Below, in pieces: positions 37,491-46,412 of a stretch of DNA of 64,000 bases. The DNA lies in NCBI RefSeq assembly GCF_012524165.2, contig NZ_JABACJ020000001.1, positions 62,001 through 126,000 on the forward strand, written 5' to 3'. The translations under genes and the position numbers were made by a program. Below the pieces are notes generated by a model, which was given only the letters and a program-made list of their open reading frames with translations, was not told the origin of the DNA and did not search any database. This DNA is from Faecalicatena faecalis (GTDB lineage Bacteria > Bacillota > Clostridia > Lachnospirales > Lachnospiraceae). Positions within the stretch are counted from its first letter, which is position 1; each line of letters begins with the position of its first letter.

Positions 37491-38471
37491 ATGGAGAAAC
37501 TAAAGAAGAGCATAAAATCATATTCGAGAGAGTTGTCTACATTATTGGCACTTTTGTTTATCATTGTTATATTTTCCATCATAGCTCCAAGATATCTTGA
37601 AATCAGCAACCTGATGGATATCGTGGAGCAGGGAACAGTAAATGGTTTCCTCGCTATTGGAGTGACATGTGCGATTATCACAGGGGGAATCGATCTTTCC
37701 GTTGGTTCTGCTATGGCTGTGAGCATTGTGACGTGCGGCAGACTTGCGGTGGCTGGTGTTCCTCCTCTTGTGGTGGTATTGGTCGGACTGGGGCTGGGTG
37801 CCTTTATAGGAATTATCAATGGAGTGCTGGTAACAAAAATGAAGCTGCAGCCGTTCATTGCTACAATGGGTACGAACAGTGTGTTGAGAGGAATTGCATA
37901 TTTGATCACTGGAGGCTGGCCGGTGCTGAACATCCCAAAGGAGTACCGGGAGATTTTCCAGTATTCTATCGTGCCGAATCTCAGGATGTCTATGATTGTG
38001 TTAGTTTTGATGTCGATTGTATATTCCTTTGTGTTAAAGAAGAGAAAAACAGGCGTGTATATTTATGCGATTGGATCAAATGAAGAAGCCACAAAGCTTT
38101 CCGGTGTGAATACAGATAAGTTTAAGATTATGGCATATATGCTCTGCAGTATGGGAGCAGCCATGGCTGGTATGGTGACGCTTGCCCGCCTGGGAACAGG
38201 GGAACCTACTGGAGGCGAGGGTTATGAACTCAATGCGATCGCTGCAGCAGCAATCGGTGGTACAAGCTTGGCAGGAGGAAAAGGAAGCATCCTTGGAACA
38301 GTTCTTGGAGCGTTGATCTTATCGGCCCTTAAGATTGGTCTTGTTGTTGTGGGGATGGATACGTTCTATCAATATATTGCAACTGGTTTGATCATCATTG
38401 TAGCTGTATATCTTGAGGTAGTACAACAAAAGGTATCAGGTATCTTTTCTAAAAAGAAGAAAATAGCTTAG
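37491..38471 (+). CDS. Sugar ABC transporter permease (RbsC-like)
   Basis: Membrane permease of 326 residues with about nine hydrophobic segments, BPD_transp_2 family. Typical features are [17 protein letters not shown] in the N-terminal third and [18 protein letters not shown] late in the protein. With the binding protein and ATPase it completes the importer; as in ribose systems, one permease gene probably gives a homodimer. ATG 37491 is preferred over GTG 37479 because of AGGTG nine bases upstream. It is the last gene of the locus, facing a bidirectional terminator. Confidence 0.93.
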   Translation: MEKLKKSIKSYSRELSTLLALLFIIVIFSIIAPRYLEISNLMDIVEQGTVNGFLAIGVTCAIITGGIDLSVGSAMAVSIVTCGRLAVAGVPPLVVVLVGLGLGAFIGIINGVLVTKMKLQPFIATMGTNSVLRGIAYLITGGWPVLNIPKEYREIFQYSIVPNLRMSMIVLVLMSIVYSFVLKKRKTGVYIYAIGSNEEATKLSGVNTDKFKIMAYMLCSMGAAMAGMVTLARLGTGEPTGGEGYELNAIAAAAIGGTSLAGGKGSILGTVLGALILSALKIGLVVVGMDTFYQYIATGLIIIVAVYLEVVQQKVSGIFSKKKKIA

Positions 38472-38566
38472 CCTCATCAAGGAAGCAGCGAAGCGAATTT
38501 TGAATCCTCACTTTGACGCGGGGCAAAGATAGAGGTCATACATAAAAATAAAAAATCAGCAGATAG

Positions 38567-38628
38567 AAAAAGTACTCTGACGGACCGGAAGCGTTCAAAG
38601 ACAGCCGGACCGACAGAGTACTTTTTTA
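38567..38628. terminator. Bidirectional terminator between permease and response regulator
   Basis: AAAAAGTACTCTG pairs with CAGAGTACTTTTT, with a second imperfect CGGACCGG pairing inside. The A/T tails serve both converging transcripts. The far end overlaps the stop codon of the minus-strand response regulator gene. Confidence 0.9.
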
Positions 38629-39339
38629 TCCTTCAAATTCATCTTCTTTCATTCGATATCCCACACCGACCTCCGTAAAGATATACTTCGGCTGTGCCGG
38701 ATCGGATTCCAGCTTCCGCCGGATGTTCGCCATATTGACCCTGAGGATCTTGTTATCGTCATCTGCATAAGGTCCCCACACGTTCGACAGGATAGAGGCA
38801 TATGTCATGACTTTTCCTGAGTTCTGGGCCAGGTAAGCGACGATTTTATATTCGATCGGCGTCAGATGGACCTTCTCGCCATCAATGGTAAGGAGACGTT
38901 TGGAAAAGTCCAGTACCAGGCCGCCGCAGCGATAGGATCTTATGTAAAGTGTACTGTCTGTATTCAGACGATTACTGTGTCTTAGAGAGGCTCTGATCCT
39001 TGCGAGCAGTTCGGAAGTGCCAAACGGCTTTGTAAGGTAGTCATCGGCTCCCAGGTCAAGCGCGGATACCTTTTCCTTTTCTGCGGAGCGCGCAGATATC
39101 ACGATGATGGGGATGCTGCTCCAGGTCCGCACTTCTTTTATGACCTCGTTGCCGTCGATGTCCGGCAGCCCCAGATCCAGCAATATGATGTCGGGACACT
39201 GGGAGTGGATGAGGTTCAGCCCTTCCTTTCCGTTGTCCGCATATAGAACCTTATAATCATGTTTTTTCAAAACTTTTCCGACAAAGGTCTGTATATTCTT
39301 TTCGTCCTCGATGATGAGTATTGTAAACTTAGGCGTCAT
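38626..39339 (-). CDS. kdpE: KdpE-like OmpR-family response regulator
   Basis: Response regulator of 237 residues. The receiver has E11-D12 and phosphoacceptor D55 (LLDLGLPD), plus KPF. The winged-helix OmpR output domain covers about 140-235 (HLTPIEYKIVAYLAQNSGKV). Sequence blocks agree with KdpE, which controls potassium uptake in response to its sensor. ATG at 39339 with AAAGGAGA upstream is chosen over an upstream in-frame start. It overlaps the sensor gene by 11 bases. No kdpFABC genes are nearby, so the target may be elsewhere or different. Confidence 0.85.
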   Translation of the reverse strand: MTPKFTILIIEDEKNIQTFVGKVLKKHDYKVLYADNGKEGLNLIHSQCPDIILLDLGLPDIDGNEVIKEVRTWSSIPIIVISARSAEKEKVSALDLGADDYLTKPFGTSELLARIRASLRHSNRLNTDSTLYIRSYRCGGLVLDFSKRLLTIDGEKVHLTPIEYKIVAYLAQNSGKVMTYASILSNVWGPYADDDNKILRVNMANIRRKLESDPAQPKYIFTEVGVGYRMKEDEFEG

Positions 39340-40402
39340 CTTCGTTCTCCTTTTCTTTTGGAAGTGCAAATGAAAATTCGGCCCCATCCTCATGGTTCAG
39401 GGCACAAATCATACCGGTATGCGCAGTAATGATTGTCTTACAGATGGACAATCCGATGCCAATGCCGCGGTAGCTATCTGTGTGTTCACTGCTGTATTTT
39501 CCTTCAAATATATAAGGAATCTGTTCTTCGTCCAAGCCGATTCCGTGGTCTCTGATCCGAAAAACAACCTCTTGGTCCATGTTCTCGATGATCAGATCGA
39601 TCGGCTCCTTGCTTTGGGCATGCAGGAAGGCGTTCTCCATCAGGTTGATCAGGACCTGTTCGATCAGTGTTGCGTCCATTGGAATCATTAGAAAATCCTC
39701 TGGCATGGAGACGTGGACGGTCAGCTTGGGATGTCGTTTCTGCACCCGGGTGATGGCCTCTCCGACGACTTCTTCCACGACTTCCAGCGATTTGATCACG
39801 AGCCCGGAATCGTTTTGGATACGTGTGACCGTCAGAAGGTTCTCTACCATATTCAAAAGCCAATGCGCATCCTCGTTGATATTCGCGATCAATTCAATCT
39901 TTTCTTCCTGTGTTAGGTTCTCCTGGTCCTCCAAATAAGAGGCGGAGGAACCAATGATGCTTGTCAGGGGAGTGCGCAGATCGTGCGATACAGCCCGCAG
40001 CAGGTTCGCGCGGATGCGTTCTTTCTCTGCTTCTGCCAGCTTCCGTTCCCGTTCGTCTAAGATGGCTTTCTGCTTTTTTATCCGCGTCGTAGTGGTGCTG
40101 GTGATCAGACTGATCGCAAGCATCCCAACGAATGTAATAGGGTATCCGGCAATGGAAAAGTCCATCTTATAAAAAGGATAAGTGAAGAATACATTCACTG
40201 CTGATACGCAGAACAGTGAGGCCAGGATTCCGTAGAGATATCCAGTCGTATTAAGTGCAATCAGTATCAAAGCAAGAATGTAGATCAGTGCTATGTTAGC
40301 GGAATTCTTATGTCCCAGATGGAAGAATAAAAAGGAAAGTGCAGTTGCAGCGAGCAGCCCGAGCAAAGTTATTCCCAGATTTCTAAATATATGTCTGTTC
40401 AA
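39329..40402 (-). CDS. kdpD: KdpD-like sensor kinase lacking the N-terminal sensor half
   Basis: Histidine kinase of about 357 residues. Four membrane helices at roughly 10-105 match the KdpD DUF4118 module, and the HisKA box is SHDLRTPLTSIIG with the phosphorylated histidine near 140. The ATPase domain has NLMENAFLHA, DHGIGL and GIGIGLSICK. Full-length KdpD is near 900 residues with cytoplasmic KdpD and Usp domains in front; those are absent. A TTG start at 40402 fits GAGGTGAT upstream; GTG 40414 would add four residues. It is cotranscribed with the response regulator. Confidence 0.82.
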   Translation of the reverse strand: MNRHIFRNLGITLLGLLAATALSFLFFHLGHKNSANIALIYILALILIALNTTGYLYGILASLFCVSAVNVFFTYPFYKMDFSIAGYPITFVGMLAISLITSTTTTRIKKQKAILDERERKLAEAEKERIRANLLRAVSHDLRTPLTSIIGSSASYLEDQENLTQEEKIELIANINEDAHWLLNMVENLLTVTRIQNDSGLVIKSLEVVEEVVGEAITRVQKRHPKLTVHVSMPEDFLMIPMDATLIEQVLINLMENAFLHAQSKEPIDLIIENMDQEVVFRIRDHGIGLDEEQIPYIFEGKYSSEHTDSYRGIGIGLSICKTIITAHTGMICALNHEDGAEFSFALPKEKENEDDA

Positions 40403-40510
40403 TCTTAAAATCACCTCGATCCATACTTACTGGGCAGCGAATGCCAGAAGACATACTATAACAAGCATATCATAAAACAAGAAAAAATCCATATCAACTT
40501 GGAAATCGGG

Positions 40511-40545
40511 TTGTAAAAAACGGACCATGTTTTTGTCAAAAACGG
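40511..40545. promoter_or_regulatory. Direct repeats, candidate LytTR binding site
   Basis: TTGTAAAAAACGG (40511-40523) and TTGTCAAAAACGG (40533-40545) match at 12 of 13 positions with a 22-base period, two helical turns. They end about 28 bases before the -10, where a LytTR activator would contact polymerase. Confidence 0.65.
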
Positions 40546-40569
40546 TAATCCTAAAAAGATGTGCCTGTA

Positions 40570-40578
40570 TGGTATAAT
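40570..40578 (+). promoter_or_regulatory. Extended -10 promoter of the LytTR operon
   Basis: TGGTATAAT, an extended -10 with no good -35 at the right distance, as expected for an activator-dependent promoter. Confidence 0.65.
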
Positions 40579-40620
40579 AAATACATGGAATAAGCGGGCC
40601 AGAGAAAGGGGGGAGGGATT

Positions 40621-41340
40621 ATGTATCAGATTGCGATCTGTGACGATGAAAAAATCACATGCGAAAAAATAAGAAAATGTTTAGATCGGTTCTGTGAATT
40701 GACAGATGCGGAAATTTCTATAGAAACATTTTTCTTAGGAAATGATTTTGTAGAAAGACTGGAAGAAAAGAAATTTGATATTGTATTTCTGGACATAGAA
40801 CTGCCAGACTTGAGCGGTGTGGAAATTGGGAGGCATATCAGGGCGGTCTGTCAGAATCAGAAGCTGCAGATTGTCTATATTTCATCAAAAACACACTATG
40901 CCTTGGACCTGTTCAAAATGCGTCCATTGGACTTTTTAGTGAAGCCTATTGGGTATGAAGCTGTGGAAAGAGTGATGAAGGTATTCCTGGAGCTGCTTGG
41001 AAGCGGGCAGGAAATTTTTGAGTATCAATCCGGCCAGAGTTTTTATCGTGTGCCGCATGAGGAGATTCTTTATTTTGTGAGTGAGGGACGCCAGATCAGG
41101 TTGATACCAGTGGGGAAGGGGGATTTTCCGATGTTCTATGGGAAAATGGAACAGGTCTTGAAGCAGCTCGACCAGGACTTCCTTATGATACATAAATCTT
41201 TTCTCATCAATATGCGTTATATCAAGCAGTATAACTATGAGTCCGTTGTTATGGTAAATGGGGATGAGCTGAACATCAGCAGGCCTCACCGAAAAGAGGT
41301 ACGAAGCAAGATGATGCGGTTATGGAGGAAATTACAATAG
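40621..41340 (+). CDS. LytTR-family response regulator
   Basis: AgrA/LytR-type regulator of 239 residues. The receiver has D8-D9 and phosphoacceptor D58 (FLDIELPD). The LytTR DNA-binding domain runs from about 140 to the end (IHKSFLINMRYIKQY is typical). Members bind paired direct repeats, and such a pair lies just upstream at 40511-40545, so autoregulation is likely. The RBS is a GGGGGAGGG. The kinase gene follows at once, overlapping or touching the stop, and then an ABC transporter that is the probable target. Confidence 0.93.
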   Translation: MYQIAICDDEKITCEKIRKCLDRFCELTDAEISIETFFLGNDFVERLEEKKFDIVFLDIELPDLSGVEIGRHIRAVCQNQKLQIVYISSKTHYALDLFKMRPLDFLVKPIGYEAVERVMKVFLELLGSGQEIFEYQSGQSFYRVPHEEILYFVSEGRQIRLIPVGKGDFPMFYGKMEQVLKQLDQDFLMIHKSFLINMRYIKQYNYESVVMVNGDELNISRPHRKEVRSKMMRLWRKLQ

Positions 41341-41342
41341 AT

Positions 41343-42080
41343 ATGCTCAATAGATTTGGAATGATTTTAATTGTGCTTCTGACGGCATGTATGTTTCTCT
41401 CTGTAACGGCTCTGATTCTGTATATACATTGGAATCGAAAGCGCAGAAGAGAGAAGGAATTGGAAAGACAGATCGAAGCATATAGCAATCAGCTGCAGAT
41501 CATGGCTGATGCGCAGAGCCAGATGAAGGTGTTCAGACACGATATTAGGCATCATCTGATCGTGCTGGGCGGTCTGGCGAATGAAAGTCAGGATACACAG
41601 GTCCTTCGTTATATTGAGGAGATTGAGGGGTATCTGGAACAGACGAAGGAATATGTCTTTACAGGCAAAAAGGAGATAGACAGTATTCTTAATTATGTAA
41701 TCAAGCAGGCCAAGGATGCCGGCATCGAAATTCAATGGAAAGTGGAGATTTCCATGGAGGTCTCGGTCCATTCTTTTGATCTGACTGCCATTTTAGGCAA
41801 TTTACTGGAAAATGCGGTCCAGGGGGCTGAAAGAACAGAAGAGAAGTGGATGAATATTTTCATGAGAGCGGATGAAAGCATCCTGTATATTCGGATTGAA
41901 AATAGCTGCGAGACTTCTGTAGCTAAGAAAAATGGGAAGTTCATGACGACAAAAAGGAATCAAGGGGAGCACGGGATTGGATTATACAGTGTGCAGAGCA
42001 TGGTGGACAAGAATAATGGAACATTGAAATTAGACTGCGGCCGGGGCAGGTTCGCGGCCGAGGTGCTTTTGTATCTGTAA
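41343..42080 (+). CDS. GHKL-type sensor histidine kinase
   Basis: Short kinase of about 245 residues. One clear membrane helix lies near the N-terminus (IVLLTACMFLSVTALILYI), then a coiled coil, the phosphorylation region FRHDIRHHL and a GHKL ATPase domain (NLLENAVQGA, HGIGLYSVQ). The layout resembles AgrC/HPK10 kinases but with the multi-helix peptide receptor reduced to one helix. It may therefore sense its signal through the partner transporter. ATG 41343 has GGAGGAA upstream; ATG 41322 would overlap the regulator gene. Confidence 0.87.
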   Translation: MLNRFGMILIVLLTACMFLSVTALILYIHWNRKRRREKELERQIEAYSNQLQIMADAQSQMKVFRHDIRHHLIVLGGLANESQDTQVLRYIEEIEGYLEQTKEYVFTGKKEIDSILNYVIKQAKDAGIEIQWKVEISMEVSVHSFDLTAILGNLLENAVQGAERTEEKWMNIFMRADESILYIRIENSCETSVAKKNGKFMTTKRNQGEHGIGLYSVQSMVDKNNGTLKLDCGRGRFAAEVLLYL

Positions 42081-42100
42081 TCATAGAATGGGAGAGAAAG

Positions 42101-44083
42101 ATGCTTTTTAAAATAATCATTAAGAATTTTAAGTATAATCTAAAAAACTATATTTTGTTTTTCATTAGTGAGATGATGGCAATTACCATGCTTTTTACAT
42201 TCCTGGCATTAAAGTATTCGCTATTGGCGGGAATTGAGGACAGTACCACCCGTTATATCTTTACGATGCAGTTCAAAATAGCTGCAGCCATTATCATTGT
42301 GATCAGTATTTTTGTGATGGTATTTTCGATGAAATATTATATGAAGGTCAGAGTCCGTGACTATGGAATGTTTCTTACCTTAGGAATGAAAAGGGGAATG
42401 GTGTTTAAGATGCTCCTCCTGGAGTCGGGAACGGGTATTTTTATGTCCATTATCGGAGGCCTGATCTTGGGGAACGGTGTTCTGTTCGGCTGTCAGAAAC
42501 TTCTTGTTAGGATTGATCCTGCGTATAAGATTCATATGCGAGTGCCATTTAGCATTTATAGAAATACGATGCTCTTGAGCATTGTAATTATGCTGGGAGC
42601 ACTTCTTTCCGTTATGATCATCATCGGGGAAAAGAATGCGTCTGATCTGGCAGAGGATAAGCAGAAAAAGGAGATACGGCCGAAGGGAAAGTGGTTCCTT
42701 TTTGTATTAGTCGGGATGGGACTGTGTGCTTATGGCATTTACGCGTTCAAGGTAGATGTGGCGAAAGGTGCGTACCGAGCAATTATTATCTGGTCGGTCT
42801 CTATATTTTTACTTCTTTATTTTGGATTAGGGATGATATTGGAACTGTTAAAAAAGAATGAGAGGCTCTATTTTCGAAATATTCTGCACTTGAATCAGCT
42901 ATACCATCAATACAGCTCTAATTATTTGATTATGTTCAGTCTTGCGTTGATCCATTTTATGGCGATAGGGTATCTGGCAGGTCAGATTGCGGAGACGCTT
43001 CCTCTGCAGCCGGATACGGCAGGGTATCCTTATGATGCAGTATGGTGTGCGGCGAAGAAGGATGAAGGGTATATCCGGGATTTTGAAGCAAAATACGATG
43101 CCCAGATTAGTCAGTATCCTATGTTTTCTGTCGTGGGACGGAATATGGTACAGCATATTGGGATATCAGAGAGTGCTTATGAAGAAATCACAGGGGAGAC
43201 AGCAGATTTGAAAGGGGACCAGATTTTATATGTAGATCAGTATATGAAATATTTGGACCGCGAATCAAAGTCCCGAATTTTAGATATGGCAGACATCATC
43301 CACATTGGGAGATATCGTGGAGAATTGTCAAAAGCATCTATGGCAGGAGCGATTTATGAGAAAGGGACTTTTCACAAGAGTAATATAACAGAATTGATTG
43401 TGCGTCCGGTCGTCGGAAAGTACAGCCTGGATGGATGGCATACGAATGTTCTCGTGTTCTCGGATTCCTATTTTGAGGAGCAGTGGAGGAAAATCAGTAA
43501 AATTGAGGATGAACAAAATCTGCTTGTTCTGATGCATATTCCGAAATCAATGCGTAAAGATGCAGCTGCTGATCTGAAAAAATATGAGGATAAAGAAGGC
43601 ATCAAAAATGAAGTAGAGAACATTGAGACGTCGAATCTATATTTTACAGACGATTTCCTGGATGGACTGAAAATGCAGAATGCATTTAACTTTGCGAGCC
43701 GTGCCATCATTCTTATGGCACTTGTATTCAGTTGTCTGTTCCTGATCGGTCTGAAAGGTTTTTCAGCAATGGCGTTCTATAGGCGGCAGGATGAGTTCTT
43801 TTACTGTATGGGAATGAAACGAAGCAGCAGACGAAGGACTGTAAAAAAGGAAATTTATAATGGTATTAAGGTCCCCCTTCTTTTTGGCGGCGGTATGGGT
43901 CTGGTGTATCAGGGGTGCTATGGATGGATCTTTGAGCCGGCGAAATATGGGGATTATACGTTCTGGAAGGCCTGGGGACTGGTGTTTGCCGCGTATCTTT
44001 TAGTGATCGCTGTGGGGACCGGACTCATATCACAATATTTGGTGAGGAAGATAGAGGAGGAAACGAAGCATGAACGCTATTGA
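42101..44083 (+). CDS. BceB-type ABC transporter permease
   Basis: 660-residue membrane protein with about ten hydrophobic helices and a large extracellular domain (roughly 305-525) between helices 7 and 8. That layout is the hallmark of BceB-type permeases, which detach or expel cell-wall-active peptides and also act as sensors for their two-component systems. FtsX-like blocks occur at both ends (RDYGMFLTLGMKRGM and RRQDEFFYCMGMKRSS). The ATPase gene overlaps its end by 14 bases. Bce modules usually have an OmpR regulator; here the neighbour is LytTR type. Confidence 0.88.
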   Translation: MLFKIIIKNFKYNLKNYILFFISEMMAITMLFTFLALKYSLLAGIEDSTTRYIFTMQFKIAAAIIIVISIFVMVFSMKYYMKVRVRDYGMFLTLGMKRGMVFKMLLLESGTGIFMSIIGGLILGNGVLFGCQKLLVRIDPAYKIHMRVPFSIYRNTMLLSIVIMLGALLSVMIIIGEKNASDLAEDKQKKEIRPKGKWFLFVLVGMGLCAYGIYAFKVDVAKGAYRAIIIWSVSIFLLLYFGLGMILELLKKNERLYFRNILHLNQLYHQYSSNYLIMFSLALIHFMAIGYLAGQIAETLPLQPDTAGYPYDAVWCAAKKDEGYIRDFEAKYDAQISQYPMFSVVGRNMVQHIGISESAYEEITGETADLKGDQILYVDQYMKYLDRESKSRILDMADIIHIGRYRGELSKASMAGAIYEKGTFHKSNITELIVRPVVGKYSLDGWHTNVLVFSDSYFEEQWRKISKIEDEQNLLVLMHIPKSMRKDAAADLKKYEDKEGIKNEVENIETSNLYFTDDFLDGLKMQNAFNFASRAIILMALVFSCLFLIGLKGFSAMAFYRRQDEFFYCMGMKRSSRRRTVKKEIYNGIKVPLLFGGGMGLVYQGCYGWIFEPAKYGDYTFWKAWGLVFAAYLLVIAVGTGLISQYLVRKIEEETKHERY

Positions 44084-44822
44084 AGTGAAAAATCTGGTCC
44101 GTAACTACCGCAAATCTGCTTTAAAAGATAGTGAGCAGGATGTAAAGGTGCTGAAAAATCTGAATTTTGCTGTGGAGGAACATGATTTCGTGGGAATTAT
44201 GGGGAAGTCAGGATGCGGAAAGACCACTCTTTTAAAGGTCCTTGGTCTGATCGATAAACCGACTGCGGGGAAAGTCTTTTTCAAAGGAAAGGATACAGAG
44301 GAACTGTTCGGTGATGAGCTGGCTGAAATCAGACAAAAGGAGCTTGGGTTTATTTTTCAGGACTTTTATTTGATGGACAGCCTGTCTGTAGAGGAAAATA
44401 TCATGCTTCCGATGATACTGGGCAAAGAAAGAGCAGAGAAAATGAAGAAAGCAGCCAAGGCCTATGCGGCAAAATTCGGGATCGAACATCTGATGAAGAA
44501 GAACCCCTATGAGCTTTCAGGAGGGGAAAAGCAGAGGACGGCGATCTGCCGCGCACTGGTAAATGATCCAGACCTGATTCTGGCAGATGAGCCAACGGGA
44601 AATCTGGATTCAAAGTCTGGTAATATCGTAATCAACGCGTTGGAGACCATAAATAAGGATTTTCAGAAAACGATTATAATGGTGACTCATGATCCACAGT
44701 TGGCCAGCCACTGCAAGAGAATTATCTTCTTAAAAGACGGGACCATTTTGGATACGATCTGTGCAGGGGAAAGCAGGGACGAATTTTACAGGAAGATCAT
44801 TGATCGGATGGCAGAATTATAG
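44070..44822 (+). CDS. BceA-type ABC transporter ATP-binding protein
   Basis: ATPase of 250 residues, MacB/BceA class. It has Walker [12 protein letters not shown], a Q-loop at [10 protein letters not shown], signature [15 protein letters not shown] and Walker [17 protein letters not shown]. It pairs with the permease encoded just upstream (14-base overlap). The module probably protects against an antimicrobial peptide or lantibiotic; the actual substrate is unknown. Confidence 0.94.
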   Translation: MNAIEVKNLVRNYRKSALKDSEQDVKVLKNLNFAVEEHDFVGIMGKSGCGKTTLLKVLGLIDKPTAGKVFFKGKDTEELFGDELAEIRQKELGFIFQDFYLMDSLSVEENIMLPMILGKERAEKMKKAAKAYAAKFGIEHLMKKNPYELSGGEKQRTAICRALVNDPDLILADEPTGNLDSKSGNIVINALETINKDFQKTIIMVTHDPQLASHCKRIIFLKDGTILDTICAGESRDEFYRKIIDRMAEL

Positions 44823-44866
44823 TGAAGTAAAAATACAATAAATTTACAGGATTCCGCTATAGATTA

Positions 44867-44895
44867 TTGACATACCGCACAAATAGCCTTACAAT
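44867..44895 (+). promoter_or_regulatory. Strong promoter of the M24 peptidase gene
   Basis: Consensus TTGACA, 17-base spacer, TACAAT. Confidence 0.88.
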
Positions 44896-44917
44896 TACTA
44901 TGGTATGTTTATTAAAG

Positions 44918-44937
44918 TTGCATATACGAATATGCAA
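44918..44937. promoter_or_regulatory. Inverted repeat in the peptidase 5' UTR
   Basis: TTGCATAT and ATATGCAA flank a four-base loop, directly upstream of the AAAGGAGGAG ribosome binding site. It could be an operator or a 5' mRNA hairpin. Confidence 0.5.
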
Positions 44938-44956
44938 GAAAAAGGAGGAGTTAACA

Positions 44957-46045
44957 ATGGACACAGGAAAGTTAAACAGAATACTGGAGGCAATGAAGGA
45001 AAAAGATATGCCGCAGATGATTATCGCGGATCCTCTTACCATTTTCTGGCTCACAGGAAAGATGATCGTTCCGGGAGAGAGACTGTTAGCATTATATCTG
45101 AATGTAAACGGTAACCACAAGATGATGATCAACGAGCTGTTCCCACAGGAAAAAGACCTTGGGGTAGAAATCGTATGGTATAATGACGTACAGGATGGAG
45201 TAGAGATTCTGTCACAGTTCGTTGAAAAAGATAAACCGATCGGAATCGACAAGATCTGGCCGGCAAGATTCCTGCTCAGATTACAGGAATTAGGCGCAGG
45301 AAGCAAGTTCATGAACGGATCAATGATCGTTGACTATATCAGAATGATCAAAGACGAGAAAGAACAGGAATTAATGCGTGAATCTTCAAGATTGAACGAC
45401 ATCGTTATGGACAAGCTGATTCCATGGGTAGGCAAAGGCCTGACAGAGAGACAGCTCAACGAAAAAGTTCGTGAGATCTACAAAGAAGTTGGATGCGAGG
45501 ATGTTTCCTTCGACCCGATCACAGCATATGCAAAAGGTGCAGCCGATCCTCATCACGTAACAGATGATTCCAAGGGTAAACGCGGCGACTGTGTCATCCT
45601 TGACATCGGTGGATTCAAGAATGCTTATGCATCAGATATGACAAGAACTGTATTCCTTGGAGAAGTTTCTGACAGAGCAAAAGAAATCTATGATATCGTT
45701 GTAGAAGCTAACATGAGAGGAATCGCAGCAGCAAAACCAGGCAACAGAATGTGCGATGTTGACGCTGCATGCCGTGACTACATAACAGAAAAAGGCTATG
45801 GCCCATACTTCACACACAGAACTGGACACTCAATCGGTCTGGAAGATCACGAGTTCGGCGATGTTTCTTCTGTAAACGAAGACATCATCAAACCAGGACA
45901 GTGCTTCTCCGTTGAGCCAGGTATCTACCTTCCAGATGAAGGAATCGGTGTTCGTATCGAAGACCTTGTAATCATCACAGAAGACGGATGTGAAGTCCTG
46001 AACAGCTATACAAAAGATCTGATCATTGTTCCAATCGAGGAGTAA
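44957..46045 (+). CDS. M24-family metallopeptidase (Xaa-Pro aminopeptidase-like)
   Basis: Cytoplasmic dimetal peptidase of 362 residues. A creatinase-type N-terminal domain (about 1-125) precedes the pita-bread catalytic domain. All five metal ligands of the family are present: D216 (ILDIGG), D227 (SDMTRTVF), H291 (TGHSIG), E320 (SVEPGIY) and E335 (RIEDL). It probably removes N-terminal residues ahead of proline. ATG 44957 follows AAAGGAGGAG. It has its own strong promoter and terminator, so it is a single-gene unit with probably high expression. Confidence 0.93.
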   Translation: MDTGKLNRILEAMKEKDMPQMIIADPLTIFWLTGKMIVPGERLLALYLNVNGNHKMMINELFPQEKDLGVEIVWYNDVQDGVEILSQFVEKDKPIGIDKIWPARFLLRLQELGAGSKFMNGSMIVDYIRMIKDEKEQELMRESSRLNDIVMDKLIPWVGKGLTERQLNEKVREIYKEVGCEDVSFDPITAYAKGAADPHHVTDDSKGKRGDCVILDIGGFKNAYASDMTRTVFLGEVSDRAKEIYDIVVEANMRGIAAAKPGNRMCDVDAACRDYITEKGYGPYFTHRTGHSIGLEDHEFGDVSSVNEDIIKPGQCFSVEPGIYLPDEGIGVRIEDLVIITEDGCEVLNSYTKDLIIVPIEE

Positions 46046-46087
46046 TCGATAAGAGAGACAGTACGGTATACAGAACAAAGTGGTAAG

Positions 46088-46129
46088 ATTGTGAAATGAC
46101 ATTTCACATTGTGAAAAATGCATTGTGAA
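46088..46129. repeat. Palindrome and ATTGTGAA repeats
   Basis: GTGAAATG-A-CATTTCAC is a perfect palindrome at 46091-46107. ATTGTGAA occurs three times, starting at 46088, 46108 and 46122. It is AT-rich DNA between a stop codon and a terminator; function unknown. Confidence 0.5.
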
Positions 46130-46196
46130 GAGAAGTGAATAAATCTGAAAAAACTTTGGAATTTGCCAAGAGTACTGGAAAAGTGAATAAAAAGTC

Positions 46197-46260
46197 AAAG
46201 CGGTCATCTGCAAAAAGAGTGAGTAATAATATTTTTTTGCAAGAATGACCGCTTTTTCTT
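46197..46260 (+). terminator. Terminator after the M24 peptidase
   Basis: Long hairpin: outer AAAGCGGTCAT/ATGACCGCTTT and inner TGCAAAAA/TTTTTGCA, followed by further T residues. Confidence 0.9.
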
Positions 46261-46287
46261 GCAAAATTTGTCGTAAGACAGTATCAT
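46259..46287 (+). promoter_or_regulatory. Promoter of the pyrophosphatase gene
   Basis: TTGCAA, 17-base spacer, TATCAT, at the tail of the preceding terminator. It leaves a leader of about 120 bases before the start codon, in which I recognise no known riboswitch. Confidence 0.6.
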
Positions 46288-46412
46288 ATTAGTAAGCGAA
46301 GGGCTTGGTCTGTTGACTGAGCTCTTTTCAAGAGGCGGATGGCAGGAAAGGAGGGGCGTTCTAGGATGAGCCAGAAGCCAAAGGATAGGTATTATAAATC
46401 AGGAGGATAAAA

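Noticed and set aside
46300..46412. Possible riboswitch in the hppA leader
   Set aside because: The leader is long enough, but I could not match it to the fluoride, c-di-GMP or other classes I know, and no clear terminator-antiterminator pair is visible.
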